The notes: generated from the sequence alone by a model not told the origin. 31,111 bases of DNA from Eubacterium sp. AF22-8LB (GCF_003458715.1 NZ_QRVI01000027.1:1-31111), one strand, 5' to 3'; counted from the first letter of the stretch, positions 21,703 to 28,065 are shown. Program-made: numbers and translations.

Positions 21703-21732
21703 CCTATTCAAATCTGTTTGGATAAAAAATGA

Positions 21733-21746
21733 TGGCAGTGCTGCTG
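21733..21746. repeat. A-hairpin copy 8 (imperfect)
   Basis: TGGCAGTGCTGCTG, ending 17 bases before the ATG at 21764. Confidence 0.8.
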
Positions 21747-21763
21747 CGTAGGAAGGTGATTGG

Positions 21764-22120
21764 ATGAAAAAAAGATTAAGAAAGAAGAAACAAGGATGTT
21801 ATTTTAAAAAAATTGATGTAGAAATTACTAGTATTGAGTCTTTAGAAAATGATTACAATTATATCGTTACTTTTAAATGCTATAGACCTAATAAATCTTA
21901 TCAAGCTCATTTATTAAAATTCACTCCTTCTTTTGAATGTCTATATTCTATACAAAACGATTTAGTAAATAAAACTTTATTAAAAGGCTTGATTGATTTT
22001 CATCACAAGGATTTGTTTTTATATATACCTAAATATCAAATTAAAGCAATCGATTCCATAATGTGTTTATGTCATTGTGTATCTGGTAAAAATTTTAAAA
22101 AAACAGTGGAGAGAAAATAA
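21764..22120 (+). CDS. Unknown 118-aa basic soluble protein
   Basis: Starts MKKRLRKKKQGCYFKKIDVE, lysine-rich, no membrane segment; ends CHCVSGKNFKKTVERK. The final C.SGK..KK weakly recalls CIGISGKGKARK of family 2 (15294, 15716), as does the length, so it may be a distant member. Leader and start follow the A-hairpin rule. Behind it TTAAGACGCATTGACTTAA, a diverged B-like inverted repeat, precedes the next gene. Confidence 0.65.
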   Translation: MKKRLRKKKQGCYFKKIDVEITSIESLENDYNYIVTFKCYRPNKSYQAHLLKFTPSFECLYSIQNDLVNKTLLKGLIDFHHKDLFLYIPKYQIKAIDSIMCLCHCVSGKNFKKTVERK

Positions 22121-22159
22121 ATTAAGACGCATTGACTTAATAAAGAAATGGGGGATTAA

Positions 22160-22750
22160 ATGAAAGATGAATTAAATGCCTACGGAAGAACTATAGGTGA
22201 GGAAATAGAAACAAAATATATTAGAAGTGACGAATTAGAAATTATAAAATCCTCTAAATTATATGAATATGTAGAGGATATTTACGATAAGCCAACGTCA
22301 AGCAAATTCTTAAAACTTACGGCATATATGGCACTTAATATACTGAAAGGTATTTGTTCGATTGTATTGCCTATGGCAGCTATAGCATTTCTTGTTTTCT
22401 TGTGTTCAAAAATGGGTGCTTATTCTCTAGGAAGAGTATTAAGTGTGAATATTCCAAATACAGATATAGTATCTTTTTCATTGAGTATTACAGGCTTTTT
22501 AATGGTTATTCTTTTAGGTGGCTTTAGTGTTGCAATCGTTGCGGATGATGATTTAAATATACCTATAATTTTTGAAGTGGTTGTTTCAGTAATTATGTTT
22601 GCTTTAGGAATACAGTTAATGTTTGCTTTTATGACTGCAAATGATTTTGCTTCTATCTTCTTTCCGCTTTTTAAATTTGCGTTTGTATTATGTTTTTTGT
22701 TTTCGACGCTAAAATTATTTGCTGCATTTTACTTTGTTAAAAAGAGATAA
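22160..22750 (+). CDS. Membrane protein with N-terminal LNAYGRTIG motif (196 aa)
   Basis: The cytoplasmic N-terminus, DELNAYGRTIGEEIETKY, repeats the motif found at the C-terminus of the 12148 protein. Four hydrophobic segments follow (SIVLPMAAIAFLVFLC, VSFSLSITGFLMVILLGG, VVVSVIMFALGIQLMF, FAFVLCFLFSTLKLF). AATGGGGGATTAA precedes the ATG. Function unknown; the shared motif suggests a common binding partner. Confidence 0.7.
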   Translation: MKDELNAYGRTIGEEIETKYIRSDELEIIKSSKLYEYVEDIYDKPTSSKFLKLTAYMALNILKGICSIVLPMAAIAFLVFLCSKMGAYSLGRVLSVNIPNTDIVSFSLSITGFLMVILLGGFSVAIVADDDLNIPIIFEVVVSVIMFALGIQLMFAFMTANDFASIFFPLFKFAFVLCFLFSTLKLFAAFYFVKKR

Positions 22751-22780
22751 ATACATTTTTGAATTTGTAAAAACAAAAAA

Positions 22781-22794
22781 TGGCAGTGCTGCCA
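22781..22794. repeat. A-hairpin copy 9
   Basis: TGGCAGTGCTGCCA, ending 17 bases before the ATG at 22812. Confidence 0.9.
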
Positions 22795-22811
22795 CTTAGG
22801 AAGGTGATGAG

Positions 22812-22934
22812 ATGAAGGGGGAAGAAAAAGGCGGAGTAGATTTTGTTCTATTATTTATTGAGATTGTCGCTAATATAGTTGTGATATTACTGCTATATTT
22901 ATTTTTTAGAATACTTACTGTTAAATATTTGTGA
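22812..22934 (+). CDS. 40-aa single-helix membrane peptide
   Basis: A charged start (MKGEEKGGVDF) and one long helix ending FFRILTVKYL. It has the same slot, leader and layout as the 45-aa gene at 14328 (YLFFKYII versus YLFFRILT). Its 3' end overlaps the end of a decayed minus-strand gene in codon register. Confidence 0.6.
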   Translation: MKGEEKGGVDFVLLFIEIVANIVVILLLYLFFRILTVKYL

Positions 22935-23009
22935 TAGTTGTTTAAAGTATATATAAAATAATGAAATTATACCTGTATACCAATAAAAAACGACTGTGTA
23001 ACTCCATTG
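22899..23009 (-). pseudogene. Remnant of the four-helix minus-strand protein
   Basis: The last 36 codons read QWSYTVVFYWYTGIISLFY and then IYFKQLSQIF, clearly homologous to QWDFNLILYWCTG...YFKQLKEKW of the 14376-14909 protein. The 5' three quarters are gone; the remnant is joined directly to the leader of the HTH gene at 23037. Confidence 0.65.
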
Positions 23010-23036
23010 TGTAGAGAGTTCGTCAGAAAGGAAATT

Positions 23037-23240
23037 ATGAAAATAAAATTAAAAGAATTACGAAAAATTAACAATTTGTCAATGGAAAAATTGGGTAAAG
23101 AAATAAATATGTCTAGTGGTGAAATTAGTGATATTGAAAATGGTAAAAAGAAAGATCCAAGGATAAGCACTTTAATAAAAATTGCAGATTACTTTGATGT
23201 TTCATTAGATGAACTAATTGGACGTAAATTAAACGATTAA
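23037..23240 (+). CDS. Cro/CI-type HTH regulator (67 aa), copy 2
   Basis: 64 of 67 residues match the protein at 17188 (differences T3I, D17E, I55V). The RBS AGAAAGGAAATT is identical. The stop lies within B palindrome copy 4, again exactly as at 17388. The divergent partner gene is destroyed, so the regulator may now act only on its own or other units' operators. Confidence 0.9.
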   Translation: MKIKLKELRKINNLSMEKLGKEINMSSGEISDIENGKKKDPRISTLIKIADYFDVSLDELIGRKLND

Positions 23241-23255
23241 GGCAAATTGCCTTAA
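23237..23255. repeat. B palindrome copy 4
   Basis: TTAAGGCAAATTGCCTTAA followed by AGAAAGAGGG. Confidence 0.9.
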
Positions 23256-23274
23256 AGAAAGAGGGTTGATAAAA

Positions 23275-23330
23275 ATGATTGTTTTAAATCTAAACCTGCT
23301 GATGAAGAATCAAAGACAGTGGATGTATAG
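23275..23330 (+). pseudogene. CHAP-protein C-terminal tail remnant 5
   Basis: The tail frame reads FKSKPADEESKTVDV, the most diverged copy; the ATG at 23275 opens another frame. It ends two bases before the ATG at 23333. Confidence 0.55.
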
Positions 23331-23332
23331 AT

Positions 23333-23500
23333 ATGTTGTTTAGAGATTTATTTTTTTTAGGTTCTGTTGCACTGTCATTTGGATGGTTGGCACACTTATG
23401 TATAAGTGACAAGGATTTTAATATAAAAACAGGTTTTATTTTTGCGGGTATGCTTGTGCTTATAGGACTTACGTGTTATGCTACACTAAACTGGAATTGA
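23333..23500 (+). CDS. 55-aa two-helix membrane protein after a CHAP tail
   Basis: Starts MLFRDLFFLGSVALSFGWLA and continues LCISDKDFNIKTGF, similar in layout to the 18579 protein (LISDEHLMKIKAF). Its stop codon lies inside the -35 box of the promoter-hairpin element that follows. Confidence 0.65.
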   Translation: MLFRDLFFLGSVALSFGWLAHLCISDKDFNIKTGFIFAGMLVLIGLTCYATLNWN

Positions 23501-23580
23501 CATAAGTATACGGCTTATGTATATATTCAAACTGGCATCCCTCTCCGTCTTAAAACAACGGAGTCTTGGATGTCTTTTTT
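23497..23580 (+). ncRNA. Promoter plus terminator hairpin, copy 1 (candidate ~50-nt RNA or attenuator)
   Basis: TTGACA, a 17-base spacer and TATATA (23520-23525) form a near-consensus promoter; CATAAG/CTTATG inverted arms fill the spacer as an operator. About 7 bases after the -10 the RNA would begin, and almost all of it is the hairpin GGCATCC...GGATGTC with CTCCGT/ACGGAG inside (23534-23574) followed by TTTTTT. It lies 26 bases before the sortase start, so attenuation of the sortase gene is the alternative to a free small RNA. Confidence 0.6.
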
Positions 23581-23605
23581 TATAGAGTGAAAGGGGAAAT
23601 GAAAT

Positions 23606-24352
23606 ATGAAAAAGTGGGTCTATGGAATTATATTGATTATATGTTTATGCGTTGGTGGTTTCTGTGCCTATCAGGCTTGGCAGATATACAATGAAGATAA
23701 TGAGGTTGAATTACAGACAGATAAGTTAAAAAAAGAATGTGTTGAGAAAAAGAATGAGAATGGGGAACAGATTCTAGCACCTGATTGGAATGCATTAAAA
23801 GCTATCAATCCAGATATAGTGGGTTGGATATATGTTCCAGACTGTGCGATATCATATCCTGTAGTACAAGGGACAAATAACTCCTATTATTTAGATCATA
23901 CGATCTATAAGGGATACAACTATATGGGATCAGCATTTCTAGACTGCAATACGAACAGAGACTTCTCAGATGATAACAATATTATTTATGGGCATTCTGT
24001 TCAGGGTGGGGGAATGTTTACTTTACTAAAGAACTTTTCATCAAAATCATTTTTTGACAGCCATCCAGATTTCTATTTGCTTACACCAGAGCAAAACTAT
24101 AAATGTAATGTTTTCTGTTATTCAAAATCAAACAATGAGTCTGTGTTTTATGCAAAAGACTTTGGAGAGGAAAGACAGGAAACTTTAAATAAACTAAAAA
24201 ATGAAGCACTTTATTGTAACGAGGATGTAGATACAGATTCACCTATGGTTACTTTATCTACGTGCGATCTGGATTATGGTCTACATTCAAATCGAAGATT
24301 ATTGCTGTCTGGATTTTTGGAAGAGTATGATGAACAAATTGTTGTTCACTAG
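23606..24352 (+). CDS. srtB: Class B sortase
   Basis: A 248-aa membrane-anchored transpeptidase: one N-terminal helix (residues 5-25) and an extracellular sortase domain. The catalytic residues are His130 (IIYGHSV), Cys220 (LSTCDLDYG) and Arg230 or Arg231 (NRRLLLSG). WIYVPDCAISYPVVQG and YYLDHTIY are typical of class B enzymes, as found on conjugative elements. No LPXTG-like substrate is seen in this window; the CHAP protein lacks a sorting signal. AAAGGGGAAATG precedes the start. The gene is followed by B palindrome copy 5. Confidence 0.94.
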   Translation: MKKWVYGIILIICLCVGGFCAYQAWQIYNEDNEVELQTDKLKKECVEKKNENGEQILAPDWNALKAINPDIVGWIYVPDCAISYPVVQGTNNSYYLDHTIYKGYNYMGSAFLDCNTNRDFSDDNNIIYGHSVQGGGMFTLLKNFSSKSFFDSHPDFYLLTPEQNYKCNVFCYSKSNNESVFYAKDFGEERQETLNKLKNEALYCNEDVDTDSPMVTLSTCDLDYGLHSNRRLLLSGFLEEYDEQIVVH

Positions 24353-24355
24353 ATG

Positions 24356-24374
24356 TTAAGGCAATTTGCCTTAA
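24356..24374. repeat. B palindrome copy 5
   Basis: TTAAGGCAATTTGCCTTAA followed by AGAAAGAAGG. Confidence 0.9.
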
Positions 24375-24393
24375 AGAAAGAAGGTTGATATTC

Positions 24394-24450
24394 ATGAAAA
24401 ATGTTTTTAAATTCAGGCTTGCGGATGAGAAAATCGTTTCTGAGGTGTAG
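24394..24450 (+). pseudogene. CHAP-protein C-terminal tail remnant 6, intact 18-codon ORF
   Basis: MKNVFKFRLADEKIVSEV: here the leader ATG is in frame with the tail, so a clean 18-aa peptide is encoded. The stop is 4 bases before the next ATG, with GAGTG between, exactly as behind the intact CHAP gene. Confidence 0.65.
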
Positions 24451-24454
24451 AGTG

Positions 24455-24637
24455 ATGGATGCAAGAAAAACAGTTTTGGTAATATTAACAATGATTGAGA
24501 TTGTTACGGAGATTTTATATTGGTTTGTCCCTTTTAAAAATGACAGGTCTGAGAGAAATTGTTTTAGAATTTCAGGAATTATTTCTATTATCTGGTTGGT
24601 CTTTTGTATGTACTTTTTCTTTAAAATGATTAATTAA
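24455..24637 (+). CDS. 60-aa two-helix membrane protein after a CHAP tail
   Basis: Starts MDARKTVLVILTMIEIVTEI; a charged loop with FKNDRSERNCFR leads to a second helix (GIISIIWLVFCMYFFF). The first two codons and the ten bases before are the same as at 18579, but the protein is otherwise different. Confidence 0.65.
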   Translation: MDARKTVLVILTMIEIVTEILYWFVPFKNDRSERNCFRISGIISIIWLVFCMYFFFKMIN

Positions 24638-24703
24638 AATGTTGATTGCTAAATGTTCTATGGTGGCTCTGAGTGCGTGGAATACTCATAATCACTTTTT
24701 AGA

Positions 24704-24722
24704 TTAAGGCAATTTGCCTTAA
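24704..24722. repeat. B palindrome copy 6
   Basis: TTAAGGCAATTTGCCTTAA followed by AAAAAAC. No CHAP tail follows; the toxin-antitoxin pair takes its place. Confidence 0.88.
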
Positions 24723-24738
24723 AAAAACTAATTGAACG

Positions 24739-24800
24739 AATGTACATTATTGTTGCTTCATATGTACATTTATATTATAATTAATGTACAGGAGGGGATT
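24739..24800 (+). promoter_or_regulatory. Promoter and operator of the toxin-antitoxin pair
   Basis: ATGTACA occurs three times (about 24740, 24761 and 24784), twice as part of inverted arms around TTATATTATAAT. This fits autoregulation by a Phd-type antitoxin. AGGAGGGG is the RBS for 24804. Confidence 0.55.
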
Positions 24801-24803
24801 GCT

Positions 24804-25025
24804 ATGAAAGTCAATACTACAGAATTAAGAACACATCTTAGTGATTATTTAACTATGGCAAACAAAGAAGAAATTATTATTACAAATAAAGGAATAGAGA
24901 TTGCACGTATTATTTCACCAAAGCAGGCAAAGAAAAGATCTTTAAATAATTTAGTTGGTATATTGCCTTCATTAACTGACAAAGAGATTGAAAATATAAA
25001 AAACGAAAGGATTTCTAAGCAATGA
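24804..25025 (+). CDS. Phd/YefM-family antitoxin
   Basis: A 73-aa antitoxin: MKVNTTELRTHLSDYLTMA is the DNA-binding fold start, and EIIITNKGIEIARIISP is the hallmark strand pair. The C-terminal part (LVGILPSLTDKEIENIK) would wrap the toxin. I start at 24804 after AGGAGGGG. It overlaps the PIN toxin gene by four bases (ATGA). It neutralises the toxin and represses the operon. Confidence 0.9.
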   Translation: MKVNTTELRTHLSDYLTMANKEEIIITNKGIEIARIISPKQAKKRSLNNLVGILPSLTDKEIENIKNERISKQ

Positions 25026-25429
25026 AGATATTGGTTGATACAAATGTAATTATAGATATTCTATGTAAAAGAGAGCCGTTTTTTGAAGATTCATATAATG
25101 CACTAAATAAGTGTATTGATAATCACACTATTATTGTATCAGCTTCGGCAATCACAGACATATTCTATATTGCTAGGAAATATATTGGAAGTGAACAGGC
25201 AAAAGAATGTATAAGAAATCTTTTAGATTTAATAAAGATATCAGATACAAGGGGAGCAGATATTGAAAAAGCTCTTTCCAGTGACATTTCAGATTTTGAA
25301 GACGCTGTTGTTTCTGCAATTGCGGAAAGGCAAAAAGCTAAATATATTTTAACAAGGAATACAAAAGACTTTGAAAAATCGAAAATTTTAAGTATCACTC
25401 CTCATGATTATCTGAATATAAAAAAATGA
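25022..25429 (+). CDS. PIN-domain ribonuclease toxin (VapC-like)
   Basis: A 135-aa PIN protein: VDTNVIIDILCKREPFFEDS with the first acidic residue Asp6, then DFEDAVVSAIAERQKAKYILTRNTKDF in blocks with the remaining acidic residues. PIN toxins cleave RNA, often tRNA or rRNA. The pairing with a Phd/YefM antitoxin through an ATGA overlap is typical for element maintenance. A promoter-hairpin element begins 28 bases behind it. Confidence 0.92.
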   Translation: MKILVDTNVIIDILCKREPFFEDSYNALNKCIDNHTIIVSASAITDIFYIARKYIGSEQAKECIRNLLDLIKISDTRGADIEKALSSDISDFEDAVVSAIAERQKAKYILTRNTKDFEKSKILSITPHDYLNIKK

Positions 25430-25456
25430 TAATCTGGTTGATATAATGTTTTGGAA

Positions 25457-25540
25457 TTGACATAAGTATACGGCTTATGTAGATATTCAAAAAAGCATCC
25501 CTCTCCGTCTTAAATCAACGGAGTCTTGGATGCCTTTTTT
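25457..25540 (+). ncRNA. Promoter plus terminator hairpin, copy 2
   Basis: Nearly identical to 23497-23580: TTGACA, the same CATAAG/CTTATG spacer, TAGATA as -10, then GCATCC...GGATGC around CTCCGT/ACGGAG (25495-25533) and TTTTTT. The second stem pair changed from GT to GC, keeping or improving pairing. No gene follows for 320 bases, so here it can only be a free small RNA or a relic. Confidence 0.6.
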
Positions 25541-25577
25541 AAAGAGACAATAAAACATAATTAGATAATGAATGATA

Positions 25578-25605
25578 TTAAGGCAAATTGCCTTAATTTT
25601 TTTAT
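25578..25605. terminator. B palindrome copy 7 with T-run
   Basis: TTAAGGCAAATTGCCTTAA (25578-25596) followed by TTTTTTT: a terminator form of the B element. From here on all B copies have this form. Confidence 0.75.
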
Positions 25606-25720
25606 GGACTGTTTTTAGTTCTTTTCTTGATATATAAAGGTTGTTTACATATTTTTGCTCATTTTTTATGAGCATTAAGTGAATATTGTTCGCACAAATT
25701 TCTAGCATTTTTGTTTCTCT
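25606..25720. other. Non-coding stretch before the conjugative operon
   Basis: No gene is seen on either strand that I would defend. A hairpin TGCTCAT/ATGAGCA lies at about 25656-25675. A 73-codon minus-strand frame here covers the hairpin-RNA element and has no RBS, so I do not call it. Confidence 0.5.
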
Positions 25721-25724
25721 GATG

Positions 25725-25845
25725 TGTTATAATGCTAATGTAGAGGAATTGTAAGGATTGCACACATTATCATCCACAATTTTTATACAAAAGATAAGTA
25801 GGTTAATCTGCAACCTTCCCTGTTGCCCTGCTTATCTTTTTTTAT
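25725..25845 (+). promoter_or_regulatory. Promoter and attenuator leader of the conjugative-element operon
   Basis: An extended -10, TGTGTTATAAT (TATAAT 25728-25733), starts a leader of about 125 nt. AAGATAAGTAGG / CCTGCTTATCTT (25791-25802 with 25827-25838) is a continuous 12-pair stem with one G-T, containing an inner GCAAC/GTTGC helix, followed by TTTTTTT. This strong terminator stands 20 bases before the first gene's start, so transcription must be antiterminated, or begin behind it, to reach the operon. Confidence 0.65.
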
Positions 25846-25864
25846 TTTGGAAGGAGGTATCGGT

Positions 25865-26311
25865 ATGATGACCTATGATGATTATGACATGATGTATGAA
25901 AGACTGATGTACCTGAAGAAGAACCAAAACAATTTATCACTGAATGAACGAACAAAAAAAGTTATTGAAGAAATTGGAAAACACCCTGATGCATTTGAAA
26001 TGTACAAGGGTGTTTTTTTAACACCCGATCAAGTGAAAAATCTACAACGCTTTGGTATCAACGGAAAGCAGGCATCTCAGTATATCCTAAATCAATGTGA
26101 ATTAAGAACAAAAAATTCACTTGAACTTACGTATCGCTACTATGGTTACGTTAAACCTATTACACCTGCAATTTTAAACCAGGTGATTGATGATGTAGCT
26201 ACACGTGTCCAGCTTGAAAATGAATATGCGAGAACAGTCCATGCTCCATCTCCGCAGGATGAGAAGGAAGACCAGCTGACCTTGAATGAATTAGGACAGT
26301 TTGAACACTAA
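25865..26311 (+). CDS. Conjugative-element hypothetical protein (148 aa)
   Basis: A soluble, acidic helical protein starting MMTYDDYDMMYERLMYLKKN. I choose the ATG at 25865 because of GGAAGGAGGTATCGGT directly before it; the longer frame would start within the terminator. Segments FLTPDQVKNLQRFGINGKQASQYIL and TYRYYGYVKP look structured, but I do not recognise a family. First gene of the operon. Confidence 0.7.
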   Translation: MMTYDDYDMMYERLMYLKKNQNNLSLNERTKKVIEEIGKHPDAFEMYKGVFLTPDQVKNLQRFGINGKQASQYILNQCELRTKNSLELTYRYYGYVKPITPAILNQVIDDVATRVQLENEYARTVHAPSPQDEKEDQLTLNELGQFEH

Positions 26312-26319
26312 GCGTAATT

Positions 26320-26850
26320 ATGGAATTATATAAGACATTTTCAAAATTACCTTTGGACAGATACGAAGATTATCTGTCCATGATACGCAATGGTGATTAC
26401 AGAAATATCCAAGCGGATGATGTGCAGGATGTAAGACTGTTTAGCTATGAGCATACGATAACACGTAACATGGCAAATGTAGAAATTCCATTACAGGATG
26501 GGTTATACAATTTTATAAACGAAAATGTACCATCCCGTCATTTTTATGGCTATATACAGAATGAAAAGATAAGGGACGTATATTTTGATCAGGACCAGAT
26601 CGCTCATGTAGATGAATTGATTATGGCGGAATACAGTAAAACAGAAATTTTGAGTAAACAGGCTTTCCACTACTCAATACAACATCAGGAAATTAATGAA
26701 CAGCTTAAAAATGCGGATGAAATCGAATCCTATCGTATCTGGGATGATGTGATAAACAAGATTTACGATGATGTCGATCTGGATTGTTTTACTAAAGATG
26801 AAGAAGAACTAGCCGAAGAAAGACTGGCTGACTATTATTACGAAATATGA
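26320..26850 (+). CDS. Conjugative-element hypothetical protein (176 aa)
   Basis: Acidic soluble protein starting MELYKTFSKLPLDRYEDYLSM, ending in an Asp/Glu-rich tail (TKDEEELAEERLADYYYEI). The centre carries NENVPSRHFYGYIQNEKIR. It lies 8 bases after the preceding gene without a strong RBS, suggesting coupled translation. Acidic proteins of this kind at the start of such operons include antirestriction or regulatory proteins, but no match is recognised. Confidence 0.65.
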   Translation: MELYKTFSKLPLDRYEDYLSMIRNGDYRNIQADDVQDVRLFSYEHTITRNMANVEIPLQDGLYNFINENVPSRHFYGYIQNEKIRDVYFDQDQIAHVDELIMAEYSKTEILSKQAFHYSIQHQEINEQLKNADEIESYRIWDDVINKIYDDVDLDCFTKDEEELAEERLADYYYEI

Positions 26851-26915
26851 TGTGTGCAATATTCACAAAACAATTCTTTTATTGAATTAGAAAAATAACA
26901 TAAGGAGGCTCTATC

Positions 26916-28016
26916 ATGAGTGTTAAATTTTATACAAAGGACGAAAAAAACGAATTAAGAGATTTAGCTGTAAATATCAGACAATTATCTGTGGCAGAAA
27001 TTGCAGACAATGTTTATGGTTTGACATTATACTCAAAGAAAAATAATGCAAGATACCTTGTATGCTATGAACATCCTTCATTGATCTTTGATTTGCAGAA
27101 AAACTTAGTTTTCTATAATGCGAAAACAACAAACGGGATGAACTGCTATGACTTTGTGCAGTTTTATGAAAACTGTAGTTTTACGGAAGCCAGAGAAAAG
27201 GTAAATCAATATTATATGGAAAGGGATCCAAGAAATCTTGTTCTATACGAATATTCTCATACAAAAAATGCAGTATACAAGCATACAGGAATCAGTCTGC
27301 CTGATAGAGAAAGTGGTAACTTTAATGAGATGAAGGATTATTTTATACAAACAATGGCATTTGAAGGGAATGTAGTAGATACTCTGATTTTAAATCAGTC
27401 ACTTTACATGAGTAAAAATATGCATAATGCAGTATTTGTTGGATACGATGAAAAAAATAATCCAGCTTTTGCATTGGAATATGGTATCAAAGATACACCA
27501 TACAAACACGAAGCTGCGGGTTCTTTTACATCAGTTGGATGGAAACAAATTCAAGACCATGCAAGCGATATTATAATCTTTGACTCACCTATGAATGCGT
27601 TAGCTTATTTAAGCATTGATACAGAAGCAAGTGTAATTGCTTCAAAAGACATTACCACTTTATATAATATGGTTAAATATTATCAGGAAAACAGCGATAA
27701 ATATGAATTCATGAAAGATGTAAAGAACATCACCTATATTCTTGAAAACTCACCAAAGGCGGATTTGGTTGTAAACCGAATCAAAGAAACAGCTACAGAT
27801 GAACGATTTAAAAACATGAAACAAGTGGACACAGACGAATTAAAAAGAACATATATTCAATCCATGAACGCAAACAGCGAATTTCAATATACTGTTTCAG
27901 AAGAAGATTATGATGAGGTCGAGTATAAAGATATCCGTACATTTATTGATGATATGGATGAGATGACAGGTCAGCTTCAGGATCAGCAGAATAAAGAAGA
28001 AAGAGCTATGGAATAG
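26916..28016 (+). CDS. DUF3991/Toprim-like primase-related protein (366 aa)
   Basis: The N-terminal part has YLVCYEHPSLIFDLQKNLVFY and NGMNCYDFVQFYENCSFTEA, the layout of a primase zinc-binding CHC2-type domain in which most zinc ligands are lost. The middle, NAVFVGYDEKNNPAFALEYG with KHEAAGSFTSVGWK, is typical of DUF3991, and DIIIFDSPMNALAYLSI is the Toprim-like core. Such proteins accompany relaxases on conjugative elements and act in element DNA processing or replication. AAGGAGGCTCTATC is the RBS. B copy 8 follows its stop directly. Confidence 0.8.
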   Translation: MSVKFYTKDEKNELRDLAVNIRQLSVAEIADNVYGLTLYSKKNNARYLVCYEHPSLIFDLQKNLVFYNAKTTNGMNCYDFVQFYENCSFTEAREKVNQYYMERDPRNLVLYEYSHTKNAVYKHTGISLPDRESGNFNEMKDYFIQTMAFEGNVVDTLILNQSLYMSKNMHNAVFVGYDEKNNPAFALEYGIKDTPYKHEAAGSFTSVGWKQIQDHASDIIIFDSPMNALAYLSIDTEASVIASKDITTLYNMVKYYQENSDKYEFMKDVKNITYILENSPKADLVVNRIKETATDERFKNMKQVDTDELKRTYIQSMNANSEFQYTVSEEDYDEVEYKDIRTFIDDMDEMTGQLQDQQNKEERAME

Positions 28017-28042
28017 TTAAGGCAAATTGCCTTAACTATTTT
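28015..28042 (+). terminator. B palindrome copy 8, intergenic terminator form
   Basis: AGTTAAGGCAAATTGCCTTA continuing to ACT, a 23-bp palindrome whose first bases complete the TAG stop, then a T-rich run. A leader GCATAGAAAGGAAAATGGTAT follows in short blocks. Confidence 0.75.
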
Positions 28043-28065
28043 TTGCATAGAAAGGAAAATGGTAT

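Noticed and set aside
12965..22794. A hairpins as integron attC sites
   Set aside because: They are only 14-18 bp, lie before start codons rather than behind genes, and no tyrosine integrase is present in the window.
23535..23574. Hairpin as a tRNA-like or riboswitch structure
   Set aside because: Only two short stems and no conserved aptamer core; a terminator-type hairpin explains it.
25487..25708. 73-codon minus-strand frame between the PIN gene and the conjugative operon
   Set aside because: No RBS, runs across a B palindrome and the duplicated hairpin element, and has no recognisable similarity.
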